Assembly (NCBI RefSeq): GCF_025024155.1
Contig: NW_026251800.1
Coordinates: 62,001 to 126,000, forward strand
DNA: 64,000 nucleotides
Reading direction: 5' to 3'
Origin: Gamsiella multidivaricata
Taxonomy: Eukaryota > Mortierellomycota > Mortierellomycetes > Mortierellales > Mortierellaceae
The position numbers and the translations under genes are program-made. How positions within the stretch are numbered: the stretch's first letter is position 1; every line of letters begins with the position of its first letter. The notes under the pieces were generated by a model. That model saw only the letters and a program-made list of their open reading frames with translations. It was not told the DNA's origin and made no database searches. Of the stretch, positions 36,890 through 48,282 are shown one piece after another.

Positions 36890-38775
36890 CTACGGGGAAT
36901 TGTTGGGTGACCTATTCGGCGACTTGCTCTGGGACCTTGCTCTCACTTTGCTCTGCACCGTGCCTGTGCCATCCAGCTTCATTTCCTGCTCCAATAAAAG
37001 TTCTTTATTCTCCTCATTGTTCATCCGTCGCATGTTTTGCCTCCTTTCCTTCAGTGCCATTTCTCTCTCCTCCAATGCGATTTCTCTCTCCATATTCTTC
37101 AATCTTATCTCCTCAAGCTCCTGCTCCCTTCTCTTGATATCCAACTGACGTAGTATCGCCTCGTGATCATCCTTGCTCCTCTCTTGAGCGAATCTCTGTT
37201 GCTCTAACAAGAGTCTAGCCTCGTCCGTCATGCGTTGTCGTTCAAGCTGTTCGCGCATCAACATCCGTTGCTCTGCGTTGTGTTCGCGCAGAATCTCATT
37301 TTTCTGATCAGACTGTTGGCGCAGAAGATCTACAAGCGTCTCCAACCCACCGAGTGCGCCTCCATTACTCTTTGACTTCTGTTGCGAATGCTGCGTCTGT
37401 CTCGTCATAGCAATAAGGCCGTCTGGAGGGGTGATATCGCCATCGTCAACGTCCGTCAAGCTATCGTCGTCAACGCCGTACAGGGCGGCAGCTTCAGGGC
37501 CAGAGACAGCGTTGGGCTTGGACATCACGGTAGAGAGGTTTTCATCGAAATGACGGGGTTTAATGTTCCCGGTGGTGGGCTTACCGGCGTTGAGCAGGGT
37601 GAAGAAGTAATGACAACGGCCGATGGTCTCCTCATTCAGCGTTGGGCCATTAGGTGTATTGCCGTTGCCAGTTGTGTCGTAGCGCTTCAGCTCATTTTTG
37701 AAGATCCGGTACATGTTATCGACTTTGTTTTTCATCTGATTTTCTCCCAGTGTCACCGTGCAGTCCTGGGTTGTGAAACGATTGCTGAACTTCTCGGTGA
37801 TATCTGCGTAAACATCCTTCTTCGAACGTTTGTGCTTCCTGTTTTTGCCTAAGGCTGTTAAGACGGGCCAATTATCGGGATGCGCCATCTGTTCAGCAAT
37901 AAACGCTTCGTGTGCTATAATGAAAACGAATGCTTGGGCCCTTCCTGTGCCGGGCGTTTGTTGGGAGGAGGTTGCTTCTGGCGAAGGTGAAAGTCGTTTG
38001 CGAGGAGCTAAGGATGAGGACGGATCTGAGAAGGCTGCCTTTCGTTTCACAGAGGGGTTCAAAAGCACGGGGAAGGATGTCGAGAACTGAGCAGCGTTTG
38101 AGGACATGCGAATGGGGGTGGAGGACATCGACCGCTGTGAAGTATAGGATGAGGAAGAGGAGGCAACGGATGCTGCTGATTGGGCGGAGATTGGGGAGAG
38201 TGGAGTCTCACAGTCGGGCACACCCTGGGGCCACGTTGATGACGAGCAAGCATCGAAATTGTAGACAGGGCCCGGCTGGCTACCATGGAGCATGGGATAG
38301 GTTAAGGTGGAAACGCGTGTTGATCCACCGTCGATCTAGAATGTAACGAAAGATATTAGTGTCAAGAATACCGCGCAACTTGCAGCATCTCTATTTCAGA
38401 GGGAAAAAATTTGTGTATTACCTGCTGCCGCTGCTGTAGCTGAAACTGTTGCTGCTGGCTCGGCCGATGATAGGGCAGCTGTCGTTTTGAAAAAAAAGTG
38501 GTGGGATCCTTATTCACGTCTACGGCACGTCGCGGGGTGAATTGTCGATATTGGGATTGTTCAGGTATGGTATTGATAGCTGGCTGCAGACTGCCAGGCG
38601 CCTCTTGCTGAACAAGAGGTTGTGTTTGTGCTTGTGGTAGTAGTGAAGGTATGCGTCCAGAATTCTGTATCTCGCCAGAGGAGGGGATGAAGGGAGTTGA
38701 TGTCTGGCTCGCCTTTTGTCCTTCAGTTTCGATCTCGGATACACAGGGGGGAAGCGAAGAAAGAGGGATAGTCAT
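36890..38775 (-). CDS. SANT/Myb-like accessory protein of Harbinger element 1
   Basis: Two exons: 38775-38422 and 38335-36890, joined in phase 0 to 1,800 nt (599 aa). The N-terminal 250 residues are Gln/Ser/Pro-rich. The middle has a trihelix/SANT-like segment ('ADITEKFSNRFTTQDCTVTL', 'VDNMYRIFKNEL'). The C-terminal 150 residues form a long charged coiled coil with Gln/Glu/Arg heptads ('LLEQQRFAQERSKDDHEAIL'). Harbinger elements encode such a partner, which carries the transposase into the nucleus and helps bind the ends. It converges on the transposase gene. The start ATG is the first in the frame of exon 1. Assignment rests on position and architecture, since the DNA-binding domain is divergent. 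Confidence 0.8.
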
Positions 38776-38930
38776 TTGGGAAGATGAGTGGTGGTGTGAG
38801 AGAGAGGAGCGATGAGTTGGAGACGAAGAATGCGTGGTTGATGAAAAGTAAGGTATTATATTTTTTGGCTATGCCAAGATGTATGAAATCACTTTTGAAA
38901 TCACCGAATTCAAGCTTTCAACATCTGCTT

Positions 38931-39043
38931 TCACTTCCCAGGTTACACGAAACATTAAAAAAAGATATCGCCGCGTAGAAAACACCCCTTAACACAGAAA
39001 GCAAATCAAATCGAAATCAAATCGCTAAGAACTGAGGACGGCG
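38931..39043 (-). repeat. Right terminal inverted repeat, element 1
   Basis: The reverse complement of the left repeat, with the same GATTTGATTTC/GATTTGATTTG core. It differs mainly inside the inner third, where for example TACGCGGCGATATC replaces GACGCGGCGGTATC. The AGT directly outside it repeats the left flank. Confidence 0.88.
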
Positions 39044-39046
39044 AGT

Positions 39047-39721
39047 GCTATGTACAAGAATGAGTAAAGCAGACTGGAGATCGAGCTGTATTGATTTTGA
39101 TATTTGGTATCGTGTCATGACACGTATAGCGAAGCAGTCCATTGTTTCAAGGAATCGTTGAACGCTCAAATAACCAATGAATATGGTAGGGTCGATATCT
39201 TATCCGTAGACTACTCGGTCGAAGGTCGACTGCTTGCTGAGTAGGGAAGAAGAACGCCGGAGGAGGTGCAGAACTGCCAGTAAATGAGCACTGCGCTCTG
39301 TCCGACGCTCTTAAATGTACATTACGACTCATTACCTATTATCTTCCAGTGGGTATGAACTTCGCCCTTTCCTTTCCTCGTTTCGTAACGCATTAATTCA
39401 TTCTCGGTGGAGCGCGCACACAGATTAACAAGTTGTGTGCTTTTCCTGTCCTACAATTGATGGCGAAGGCGAACGAAGTGAAGCAGGTGCCGGCAGACTG
39501 AAAGCAGTCCTCTCCCACTGCACTGCGTGCAATGGCCCATGCGAGTCAAGAACTCCTCGCTCTGCCACTCTTTTTTCGAAACCGCTACCAGTATACCTCT
39601 CTCCTCCCAGGCTGAATCTGCATCCTGTCAACTGCCAACAGCACATCTCACCATCACTCATTCACTTCTACTCACTACAACCAAAGCTCATTCTCACAAA
39701 CTCAATTATACTTTCACCTCC
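39047..39721. other. Upstream region of the multi-RRM gene
   Basis: 675 bp between the transposon and the RRM gene. It includes a perfect 14-bp palindrome CGTGTCATGACACG at 39111-39124 and a pyrimidine-rich stretch from about 39,570 to the start codon. The frame of the RRM gene is open upstream to 39527, but that part reads like leader, so translation from 39722 is preferred. Confidence 0.5.
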
Positions 39722-42700
39722 ATGGCTGGCCACCGACAGGCAACAGCCAGCAGTTCTGCGCACATTGTCCAGGGTACAATTCAGAGCCAGAACCGGGGCC
39801 ATATCCAGAACCAGAGCCTGAGTCAGAACCAGAGCCAGTCTCAGGCCCGCCACCAAACCAATGCTCACGCCCCAGCCTCGACACACCACCAGCAACAAGC
39901 TCAAGAAGAACGCGACTCTACCTCGAATGGCCATAATGGAACACCCCCTGGCTTTTTCATGAAGCCTCTGACTACCACGCCCGATTATCGGTTTAACCTC
40001 TATGTCCAGGGTCTTGAATCTACCACCACGACCAGGAGTCTATTTGAACTGTTCAAGCCGTAAGCCTTTTCTATCTTTTTTTTTGATATGACAAGTATGC
40101 AATATGCATTGAAAGTGTCCTTCATGTATACTTTGTCCTTAAGTATCAATGCTACCTTCGCCTCCTGTGCTACTACATAGGTATGGGAACATCCTCGCCT
40201 GCAAAACCATCTTGGACATAGAGTCAGGATCCTGTAGGGCAGGCTTTGTATTGTTTGACAACCAGGAAAGTTGCACCGAGGCGCGCAGGGCACTCACCCA
40301 ACAGGGACTCTATGTCACCGTCGCCCATGAATCGGCAAGCATCAAGAATCTGCCTCACAAGGAGAGCCCATCGACAGAAACCAAGCCAGCGATACCAGAG
40401 GTAAGTTAAGTGCGTCCACTCTGGGCTGAGCAGCAATCTTAGCCGCACGGCATGTTATACTGCAGCGACTGCTTACTGATGCTCCTACCACAATAGCTTG
40501 ACAACAGCGATGACTTTCCTAGCCTCCCATCGAAGCCGGCACCAAAGAAACAGCAGAGCAAGAAACAGCCTACTTTAAAGGTGGCCTTAAAAATATCATC
40601 TCTCAAATCACCACTGCCATCATCATCATCATCATCATCAATGTCAGCTATTCAAGCCGAGTCGGCCAGTAATCAAACAGACTCTCAGCCTCTGGATAAT
40701 CCAATAAATGCCGCTCAATCGGAACCAAATCCACCTGTAGAGTCTCCTACAGAGGTGACTTGGGAACCAGACTCTTCGAAGGAGGCGACTTTGGAATCTG
40801 ACCACGCAATATCAATGGCTAATCAAGAGTTCAAGAGCGCATTCATTTTGGGCCAGGCGTATCTCGATTTCGACAGCGGTTTTATCGGGTCCCACCAGCA
40901 GTTTCTGTCTGATGGATATAACTCCAGTGGGTTCGAGCGCCGCCCGTCTTTTTTGGATAATAAGCCCTACATGAGCGTCGATGACATTGACAGATATATG
41001 GTATGAGGCCTGCTAATCTTATCTGTCATATTGTGGGAGTCAGGTTCTTAATACTAACAGGATGACGCGTCTGTCCATTGTAGAATATGCTGGAAATGAG
41101 CACTGTTGCGGCTGTACCACAGACATCCGCAAACACCTATGAAGTACATCAGCCTATACACCCTAGCGATGTCCATATTTCCAACACAACGCTTGACGAC
41201 TTTATCCTCGAGGATCTTCCACGGCGAGATTCGACCCTTCATTTCGAGAACCTGCCGGAAGGACTGAAGTACCAGGAGCTGTTTGAGCTCTGTGCTCAGT
41301 ATGTATATCACCGATTTTTATGATTTCAGGAAATTAATTTTGCTGTGCTTTGAAGGCTCATTTAGTGACTCTGGTTGCATCTAGATACGGATCGCTGGTT
41401 CTCTCATCAGTGGATATTCGCTACATCAATGAAGAGTGTTATGGCCAAGGGAGAGTGACATTCGATTCTCACCGAGATGCTGAGGTTGCCTACTTATCTC
41501 TTGTCGAGAAGAACTACTCCGTACGACATGGGGACAGTGGGGATATATATCCAAGTGAGCCGGCCATCGATGATCATCTCTATGACCAATATTACCAGCA
41601 GCACCAGGATTTCCTCAGGCAAGGTGCACTGGCGCCTTTCGAAACACAGGACGATGTGATGTCGCCCACATTCCTTCAGGGCACCTCCACGAGCGTCTCT
41701 CACGCATTCACACCGTTGAGTGGACATTCGGCCGAACGAGACCATTTCTGGAGCACGCCTGTTCCGGACCAACCATTTCAGTTTGATGCCAGCATGAACC
41801 GTGGGAACAAGGCCGTACAGGATGTCGACGTGGAGACCCTTTCGTATAGACACGAAAAGCTATCAATGATGGGTATTTCTCCGCAGCCAATCTCGCTTTC
41901 GCCGGCGTCATCATCAACCTCGTCACTGCAACAATATCCCGAGTGGGCAGAGCCACCGACTGCGAAACCTATCCCGCCTATATCAGGCCAGCAACCCTTA
42001 CAGGAGTCGGCGATAGAAACACCTGTGTTGAGTGAATCAGGGAACCACAGCCATGACGCTTCCCCGAACAGTCCTAGCAAGCTATTGTCGTACTCTGACA
42101 TCGTTAAGGTTCCTGCAAAGTCACCTGCGCCCCTACCACCTCTGCCTGCCCCAGACCTGAAGCGAAGAGGAAACACCAACAAGTCTCTGGACGCAAAGGA
42201 ATATCGACTGAACTTGTTCCTTAAGAATCTTGAGCCGACGATGAACGAGTACAGGCTTTACGAGATTTGCGTCAAGTAAGTCGATGGTGCAGGTGATGAC
42301 AGCAATCAGTACCACAGATATGCTTCTCGCAAGTTCTTAACATTGGGCTTATTTTATTTCTCAAATATGGTTCTGGGTCGACAGGTTCGGGCCAGTCATG
42401 TCTTGCCGCACTATTACGACCAAGCACGGTGTATGCACTGGTCTTGGCTTTGTAATGTATATCAGCAACGAGAGCGTTGACATGGCGATAGAAGGACTGG
42501 GCAAGCTAGGTATTCATGCCGAGGTTGCTATACCATCTGCGACGAACAAACTGCGCTGTAAGACGCTGTCGGATATGCTGTTTATTCAAAATATTCCACC
42601 TCATATCAAAGAGAATAAGGTACTGCAACACGTGTCTGACATTTCGTCGAGAAAGTTTTTTTTGCATAGAAGGAGTAGATTCTCACTCTGATATTATGTT

Positions 42701-43062
42701 ATTCTTCTTGCAGCTAAAGGACTTGTTTAGACCTTATACTATTATGGCGTGCAATATCTTGAGAGACCCCAAGACTGGAAAGAGCAGAGGTGTAGGGTTC
42801 CTCAAGTACGTGAAAAGACCGCTAGAGCCAATCATTTTGCTGCGAATGCAAAGTGCACATGCTCGCTCATACGCATTGTTCTTAAAGAACAAAGAGGATT
42901 AACGTACTGCATGCACAATCAATTTATTTTTTCTTTCCTTGCGCCAATGCATATAGGGTGCGTGATACCAAGATTGCTGAACGATTCATTGAAGAGTACC
43001 ATGGCCGCGTGCTAGGAAAGGACTGGAAGCTGCCATTGCAAGTCTCTCCTGCAAGAGAGTAG
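39722..43062 (+). CDS. Multi-RRM RNA-binding protein
   Basis: Eight exons: 39722-40059, 40181-40400, 40497-41000, 41084-41298, 41385-42275, 42385-42619, 42714-42805, 42957-43062. They sum to 2,601 nt (866 aa). The N-terminus is Gln/Ser/Asn-rich. RRM 1 begins 'RFNLYVQGLESTTTTRSLF' with RNP1-like 'CRAGFVLFDNQES'. A second, weaker unit has 'STLHFENLPEGLKYQELFEL' and 'CYGQGRVTFDSHRDAEVAY'. The third is 'YRLNLFLKNLEPTMNEYRLY' with 'GVCTGLGFVMYISNES'. The fourth is 'DMLFIQNIPPHIKEN' with 'GKSRGVGFLKVRD'. Serine-rich disordered linkers separate them. Four-RRM fungal proteins of the Nrd1/Msa1 and Pes4/Mip6 type act in mRNA control, but I cannot assign this one to either. RNA targets are unknown. Confidence 0.87.
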
Positions 43063-43294
43063 CGATGTCGCGTGTATTTCGAGCAATCAGTGGAACAAAG
43101 ACCTAAGGAACCAAACTGGATTCAGGCAATCGTAGACACAATAACTGGTGTGTTATGTACCGACAGTTGTGTCCTCCTTTGTTTTTGTTCATACTTGTCA
43201 TACTTGCCATACTTGTGCTTGCATGCATACTTTTCGATATCATTTGAATAACAAAAAAAGGGAATAAATGCAGCAGATTATCTACATAGTATGC

Positions 43295-43438
43295 CTAGCA
43301 TGCACTTTCATAGGTTGAAGCAAAAATCGAGCCCTTAGAATCCAAGAACCCAGTCTTACCAAACGCGAGTTTAGTCCACTCCTTCTGGTCTGCTTTTACA
43401 TCATCGCAGATATCAATATCTACGGAATCATGGCTCAT
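43295..43438 (-). CDS. Possible small protein of 47 aa
   Basis: ATG to TAG, reading 'MSHDSVDIDICDDVKADQKE' at the start and 'FGKTGFLDSKGSIFAS' near the end. It is acidic then neutral, with no membrane segment. It starts 376 bp downstream of the RRM gene stop and is antisense to that gene. Codon choice looks plausible but the length is within chance. No family recognised. Confidence 0.25.
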   Translation of the reverse strand: MSHDSVDIDICDDVKADQKEWTKLAFGKTGFLDSKGSIFASTYESAC

Positions 43439-44650
43439 GTTTTATGTTTTGTGTTCTCCATTGCGTGAGGCAGTATCTGAATCGTGTAGTGAATCAGGGG
43501 CGTATCTAGTCTATGCCCTGAACAGGTTATTGTTCGACACATGGAAGCATAGAATTTTCGCTCCCAAAGTTTTGAATACTTAATTCAGGGGCAAAGTATG
43601 TGAACCAGGGGTTGGGCCATCCATCGAGGGCGAGTTGATGCAAGATAAAGTACGGCGATGATTACAGATTCTTTCTTTCATAATCCATACAGCAACACTC
43701 ATGCATGCCCTATTTTACCACAGAGGTGTGGGCGTGAGCGTGGGCGTGAAGGATGGAACGCCCGAGCGAAGACGTGGACCACATTTCTGTAGTCGATGCG
43801 TGATTGTTGACAGCGATGAGGGAATCGTTGATGGTGGTCGGGTGGACGGACTTGTTGCTCTTCCATAGTTTTTACAGTGCGCCAGTCGACCGCGTAAGCT
43901 TTATAAAGACTTAAGAGCATGAACAAAGACAACTGACAGTTGCTCCAGAGAGTTTATGTGTCGGCGAAGAGCGTACCACTTCCATGAACTGACAAAAAAA
44001 AAAAAAAAAAAGATTCGCAACCAACGATGGCATTATATTGTAAGCAATCAAAGCCTATCTTTCTATCATTCTTCGGGAGCTCTTTGTGTACGCTAGATGA
44101 TTTGTTTTCTGGTGTAGCCATGGGCAGCTTTATGACCATCGCGGTCAGGTTCAAGGGCACCTCGATCTCTTTTAGTCTAGCAAACGCCATGTGGTTACAA
44201 CAATTCCAAAGCTCCCTATTACATTCCTGTTCTCTGCAGATCACGGCGGACGCGACGAGGGCGGTTGTATATTAATTTCGTATCTACAGGACGCGTGGTG
44301 TGAAATAGGGGGCCAGCTCGATCGTTTTTTCCGATGTTTCTGGAGATTGGCCATAAACAAAACATTGTCAGAAGACAACCACCGCTAGTAGCACCACCAC
44401 AAACACTAGCAAGGCTGTTGAAGTCGTGGAGAGTACTTCATGCTCTCGGAACATAACATTGAACTGGGAAGAATGAGCATTTTTATGTAGGCAACCGTAA
44501 TGCCTCCACGTCAAATTTAGTAGTTTACCTTCAAGACCCCTGGACGACGTGTCTAAGTTCTATTAACCCTGTGAGGGGTATTTTTTACAGTCAGAAAAGG
44601 CCGGATCGGCTCCGACACGCTAGTTTGATATCGCATGTATGCATCCCCAT

Positions 44651-45007
44651 TCATTCGGTCGAGATGTCTTTTATGGTGATACCATCCTCCGTACGTGAAG
44701 AAACGCTAGAACTAGCACCGATTATTACTAAGATGTAATTGGATTCGAAGCGTGCTTTTTTGAACATCGTTTCCCATGTTATAAAAAATGAATCCATCTC
44801 GTGCGTGTCTGTTTGTTTTATTTGTTGTTTGCTGGCCGCGAGTCCAATGTTGTGCCCTTCTTTCTGATAGTCCCAAGCTTCGCAGAAGTACATGCCACTC
44901 AATTTGTCTCCCGCCTGACCTTTTTGTTGACAACGATGAGAAATATTTTCGGAGGCCAATCGGTGTATGGATGATTGAGTCCAAATGGCTGTCCGAAACA
45001 TGGTCAT
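44651..45007 (-). CDS. Possible gene fragment, 118 codons, unrecognised
   Basis: An open frame ending in 'WETMFKKARFESNYILVIIG', then a Ser-rich stretch and 'TEDGITIKDISTE'. The hydrophobic 'YILVIIGA' followed by Ser residues resembles a beta-strand/loop unit, so it may be the 3' exon or remnant of a larger protein. The overlapping 44712-45086 frame competes with it. No family recognised; chance is a real alternative. Confidence 0.22.
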   Translation of the reverse strand: MTMFRTAIWTQSSIHRLASENISHRCQQKGQAGDKLSGMYFCEAWDYQKEGHNIGLAASKQQIKQTDTHEMDSFFITWETMFKKARFESNYILVIIGASSSVSSRTEDGITIKDISTE

Positions 45008-46200
45008 GTCCTGGTTCGAAGGAACAGCCTCCGCCTTGGTCGCATGCTTTTCGTTGCTTCATCTCAAGCACATAAGACGTGTACACAGCTCAAGAATGCA
45101 TAGAGCGGGCTCGGATTGCGGGCACATCTTTGAACAAAAAAAGAGACGAGAGCATTAGACTACATAAACATTCATGTCATGCAACAACACATAATGCTTT
45201 GTGTACTTGGATGTATTATGGCAGAATTTGCTGGGCTAATGCAATAATGTTGAAGGTCTGTGTCCCTGGGTCCAACTAAACCTCGATTTCGTCCAGGACC
45301 CGCGCAAAACAGCTTTCATGCGAATGCTTTGTTCGCATTGAACCAAACATGATTTGCATCGATGGATTAGAAGCAATAAATCATTCTGGGGCCATTTGGA
45401 TGTATTTCATATTGCTTTGCTGATGCTTGTATTTGTTTATTCATTGAACATGAGAGCCATACTATCCATTCTCATTATTTTCCGGCGCGAAAAAAGCTAC
45501 TCTATCGTAATAGCACAGGAAGAGGAGCGATTGCGCCCAGCCCTGACCACAATGTACTCGAGATTATGTTCAAATGTGGTTGCTGGAAGATTCTATGAAT
45601 CATCTGTACATATGTATAAACACCATGGTGTCGACGCGAATAACATAAAAATTATGGCACTTTGACTGGACCAAGATGGGCATGTTCTCATGTTTCTAAG
45701 ATCGCACCAGCATGAAGCATTGTTGATGTTGCCCATGGCAATGTATATCTGCTCGTCTGCTTGGTAGAATAGGAGAGAGCAGTAGAGACAGAGCAGCTCC
45801 CCTCTGAATTGCACCAAACAGATACAAGACCAATGGGTAGATTGAACCCCCTCGATCGAAACTACAGGCGCACAGAGAGCTCCTCCTGCCATCTTTTGAC
45901 AAGAACATACGCACATTGCAGATGTCGCCATCCCTTTCGCCCACACATTACATGTACAGTACGGATTGCTCCTTGTCACCAGAGCAATGGGTGCACACAA
46001 CTGGTATGCAAGCAGTATTCTTTCAAAAGGAGGGAAACGATATACAAAGGAAACACCGGTGGGATAGTGAAGACATTCTATGATAGCAAGGTCTGCAGTG
46101 AGAATAGGGGAGGGGGGAGGGAAGAGAAAATGGGGTATGGAGACGGCGGGAAGGAGGGTAGAGAGGTAGACTAAGGGGGTAGCATTGGAGAGTGGGTAGA

Positions 46201-48282
46201 GCAATGCTGCTGAAGTGTAGATGCACTTGCTCTTTCCCGAAGAAAAAGCAGATTGTCCATCCCAATGGCATGTCTGTCTACAGTGCTGCACATATTTTTG
46301 TTCCGCTCCTTTTCTATCTTTCTTCTTTTTTTCTTCCTTTCTCTTCCTCCCCCCTCTCCCTTCCGCTCTACACTGACATTACTTCCTCGTCGTCCACTCT
46401 TCCTTCCCTCTTTTTCTCCTTCTCTCTTCTTCTCTCTTCCTCTCTCTCTCTCCGCCCTCGTCTTCTTTGTGTGCGTGTGTATCAATTGCTCTGTTCTTGC
46501 CTCTCTCGCTCACTTTCTTTCCACTCGCTCGCTTGCTCGCTCGCTCTTCTCGCTCAGGCACTCTCTGTTCAGTCTGCGACAGCAATATAGATTATCATCC
46601 GACACGCCTAACTCTCATCCCAAACCCTCCCCCCTCCCCTGCGCGGTGTAATTCTATTGGTCGCTCTCCTTTTTCTCATAATTATTCCCCAACACAAATA
46701 ACATAACCAAGCACACGGCTCTTTTATTTTATTTGTTTGCACTGACACCTTTTCTAGTCTGAAAGGTCTGGATAGTGCTGTCTATCATGCCTTCGCCTTC
46801 GCCTGTTCCCGCCTGTTTCAGCACACAGCTCATTATCGGGCAATGGAGTGAATGCTCTGCCACACTCTTTTTCTCTCCTCTCGCTTTCCCATTGCTCCAA
46901 ATGCAGTGCTCCCTTATAATAATTCTCTCCATCGTCATCCAGCATATTTATAACCTCCTTGGGATTCAGGCACACGCAACTCCTTGTTCGCACACTTTCA
47001 TACTTGCTTGCTGCACTGCAACTGCACGCTGACATACACTGTTATTTACTTCCCCACTAGCCAGCAAGCACTAAAAGAAAACACTCGGCTCTCCTGTCGC
47101 GGCAACCCCAGCCCTCGAAAGAACAAACAGCCAACGGTCGGCACTTTACGTGGCCTGCTCAGAAATTCCCTTCTTGGCCTAGCCTTCCTTTATTTATACG
47201 TCTCCTCCTCTTGCCGTTTGCCGCCTCTTTTTCTTCTTTTTCCCTCCAACACTTCTTCATCGTTCCCATTCCTCTCATCAGCCGCAAGTGATTCCTTTCC
47301 AAGAGACAGTTCCCCTTCCCTATCTCTTACTTTCTTTAGAAGGGTTAATTGTCCTTTGAGTTTCTATTTTTTTTTAATTTAATTCCCATACTTCACACCT
47401 GTCCTACGAGCATCCAAGATGGTCCTTCAGTTCTAATTCATCCCACCTCGAGGCCCCCTTCCGCTCGAGAATCTCAACTCGCTTTGATGTTCACCCCTCC
47501 ATAACAAGCTATGCCGCACTCGCTGTTCTCAGTCGCTCAATCCGCAAGCATTCTCGCTCTGCCAGCCCGACTTTTCGCCCTCGAACACCCCTTTTCGCTC
47601 GAATCCAGCCTTACCTCAGTCTCTGCAACTGCTACTACCGCCACTACTTTGACAACTACCAACACAACAACTACATCCTCGTTCCCAGCATTGCACCCTT
47701 TAGTCGGCTAAGAAGCCATTGATATCCCTGTTTTTTCTCTCTTTCTGTCTTGCTCGTTTTCTTGTACTATTTTCCCTTGCGTTCTCTTTTGTTTTGTAAG
47801 CTATAAGATCTCCTAAAAAAAGTGTTCCCTTCACAAAACCAATCAACCCGCCAGCACCAAAAAACGGCACCTTCACTTTGAATAGCCAACTTCGCGCGCG
47901 GCTACCCAATTGGCCTTCACCTGTACAAAAGCACCACCTGAACCCAATACCAAGCACTTTGATCCCACCATCCACTCTGCGATACATTTGAACAGTTTGC
48001 ACTCCCAGTTTAACACTCGTTTGTTTCCACTCGGTTGAGTCATTCTATTCTTTTGGCCGCACATCCTATTCGTCCTTATTGCTCCTGCTCCTTTGTCTTG
48101 CCTCCTTAAAAACAGAGAAGCAGATCACCTTCGCCCACTACGCATATCACCACCATACCATCTTCACCTTTTTTTTCTTTGTTCTCTCTCGTCCCTGTGT
48201 TGCTTTGTTATTCAAGAGAGCAGAAGACCACGACAACATTTAATTTCTTCTCAGCTACCCCACACGCGCGACCTCCAGCAAC
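46201..48282 (+). promoter_or_regulatory. Long pyrimidine-rich upstream/leader region of the kinase gene
   Basis: About 2.1 kb upstream of the kinase start is strongly biased to C and T on the plus strand. Long CT runs lie at about 46,290-46,480 (CTCTCTCTCTC at 46,440-46,450) and 46,500-46,660, with more to 48,250. No protein family is seen. It likely holds the promoter and a long 5' leader. An upstream frame (47511-47711) is listed separately. Transcript start and any leader intron cannot be placed from sequence alone. Confidence 0.5.
47511..47711 (+). CDS. Upstream open reading frame in kinase leader (66 aa)
   Basis: The frame begins 'MPHSLFSVAQSASILALPAR' and ends in Thr/Ser/Ala-rich sequence at TAA 47709-47711, 571 bp before the kinase ATG. 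If the transcript starts upstream of it, this uORF could reduce kinase translation. It may equally be promoter sequence or chance. Confidence 0.25.
   Translation: MPHSLFSVAQSASILALPARLFALEHPFSLESSLTSVSATATTATTLTTTNTTTTSSFPALHPLVG

Larger units (their letters stand above)
35233..39043. mobile_element. PIF/Harbinger-type DNA transposon 1 (complete, 3,811 bp)
   Basis: The ends are long inverted repeats that both begin CGCCGTCCTCAGTTCTTAGC. The trinucleotide AGT flanks both sides (35230-35232 and 39044-39046), consistent with a 3-bp target duplication. Inside are a plus-strand DDE transposase (35516-36859) and a minus-strand SANT/Myb-like protein (36890-38775) that converge with 30 bp between stops. 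This two-gene layout is classic for Harbinger elements. Both genes appear uninterrupted. The usual Harbinger target is TWA; AGT here is different and worth checking. Confidence 0.88.
43063..46200. other. Gene-poor 3.1-kb region
   Basis: No family-level coding signal on either strand. There is a 47-codon minus frame (43295-43438), a 118-codon minus frame (44651-45007) listed separately, an A17 run near 43,994, and a 232-codon minus frame (45593-46291) rich in Cys/Ser/Tyr that looks like chance. It could contain decayed genes or noncoding transcripts; I see no proof. Confidence 0.5.

Noticed and set aside
39527..39721. Earlier in-frame ATG for the RRM gene
   Set aside because: The added residues read like translated CT-rich leader (Ser/Thr/Leu-rich, no structure). 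The ATG at 39722 precedes the Gln/Ser-rich start typical of such proteins.
44500..44640. Possible tRNA-like or structured RNA in GC-richer patch
   Set aside because: I could not draw a cloverleaf with conserved T-loop and anticodon arm; no support.
45593..46291. 232-codon minus-strand frame
   Set aside because: Cys/Ser/Tyr-rich with no domain, no splice context and antisense to CT-rich DNA; best explained by chance.
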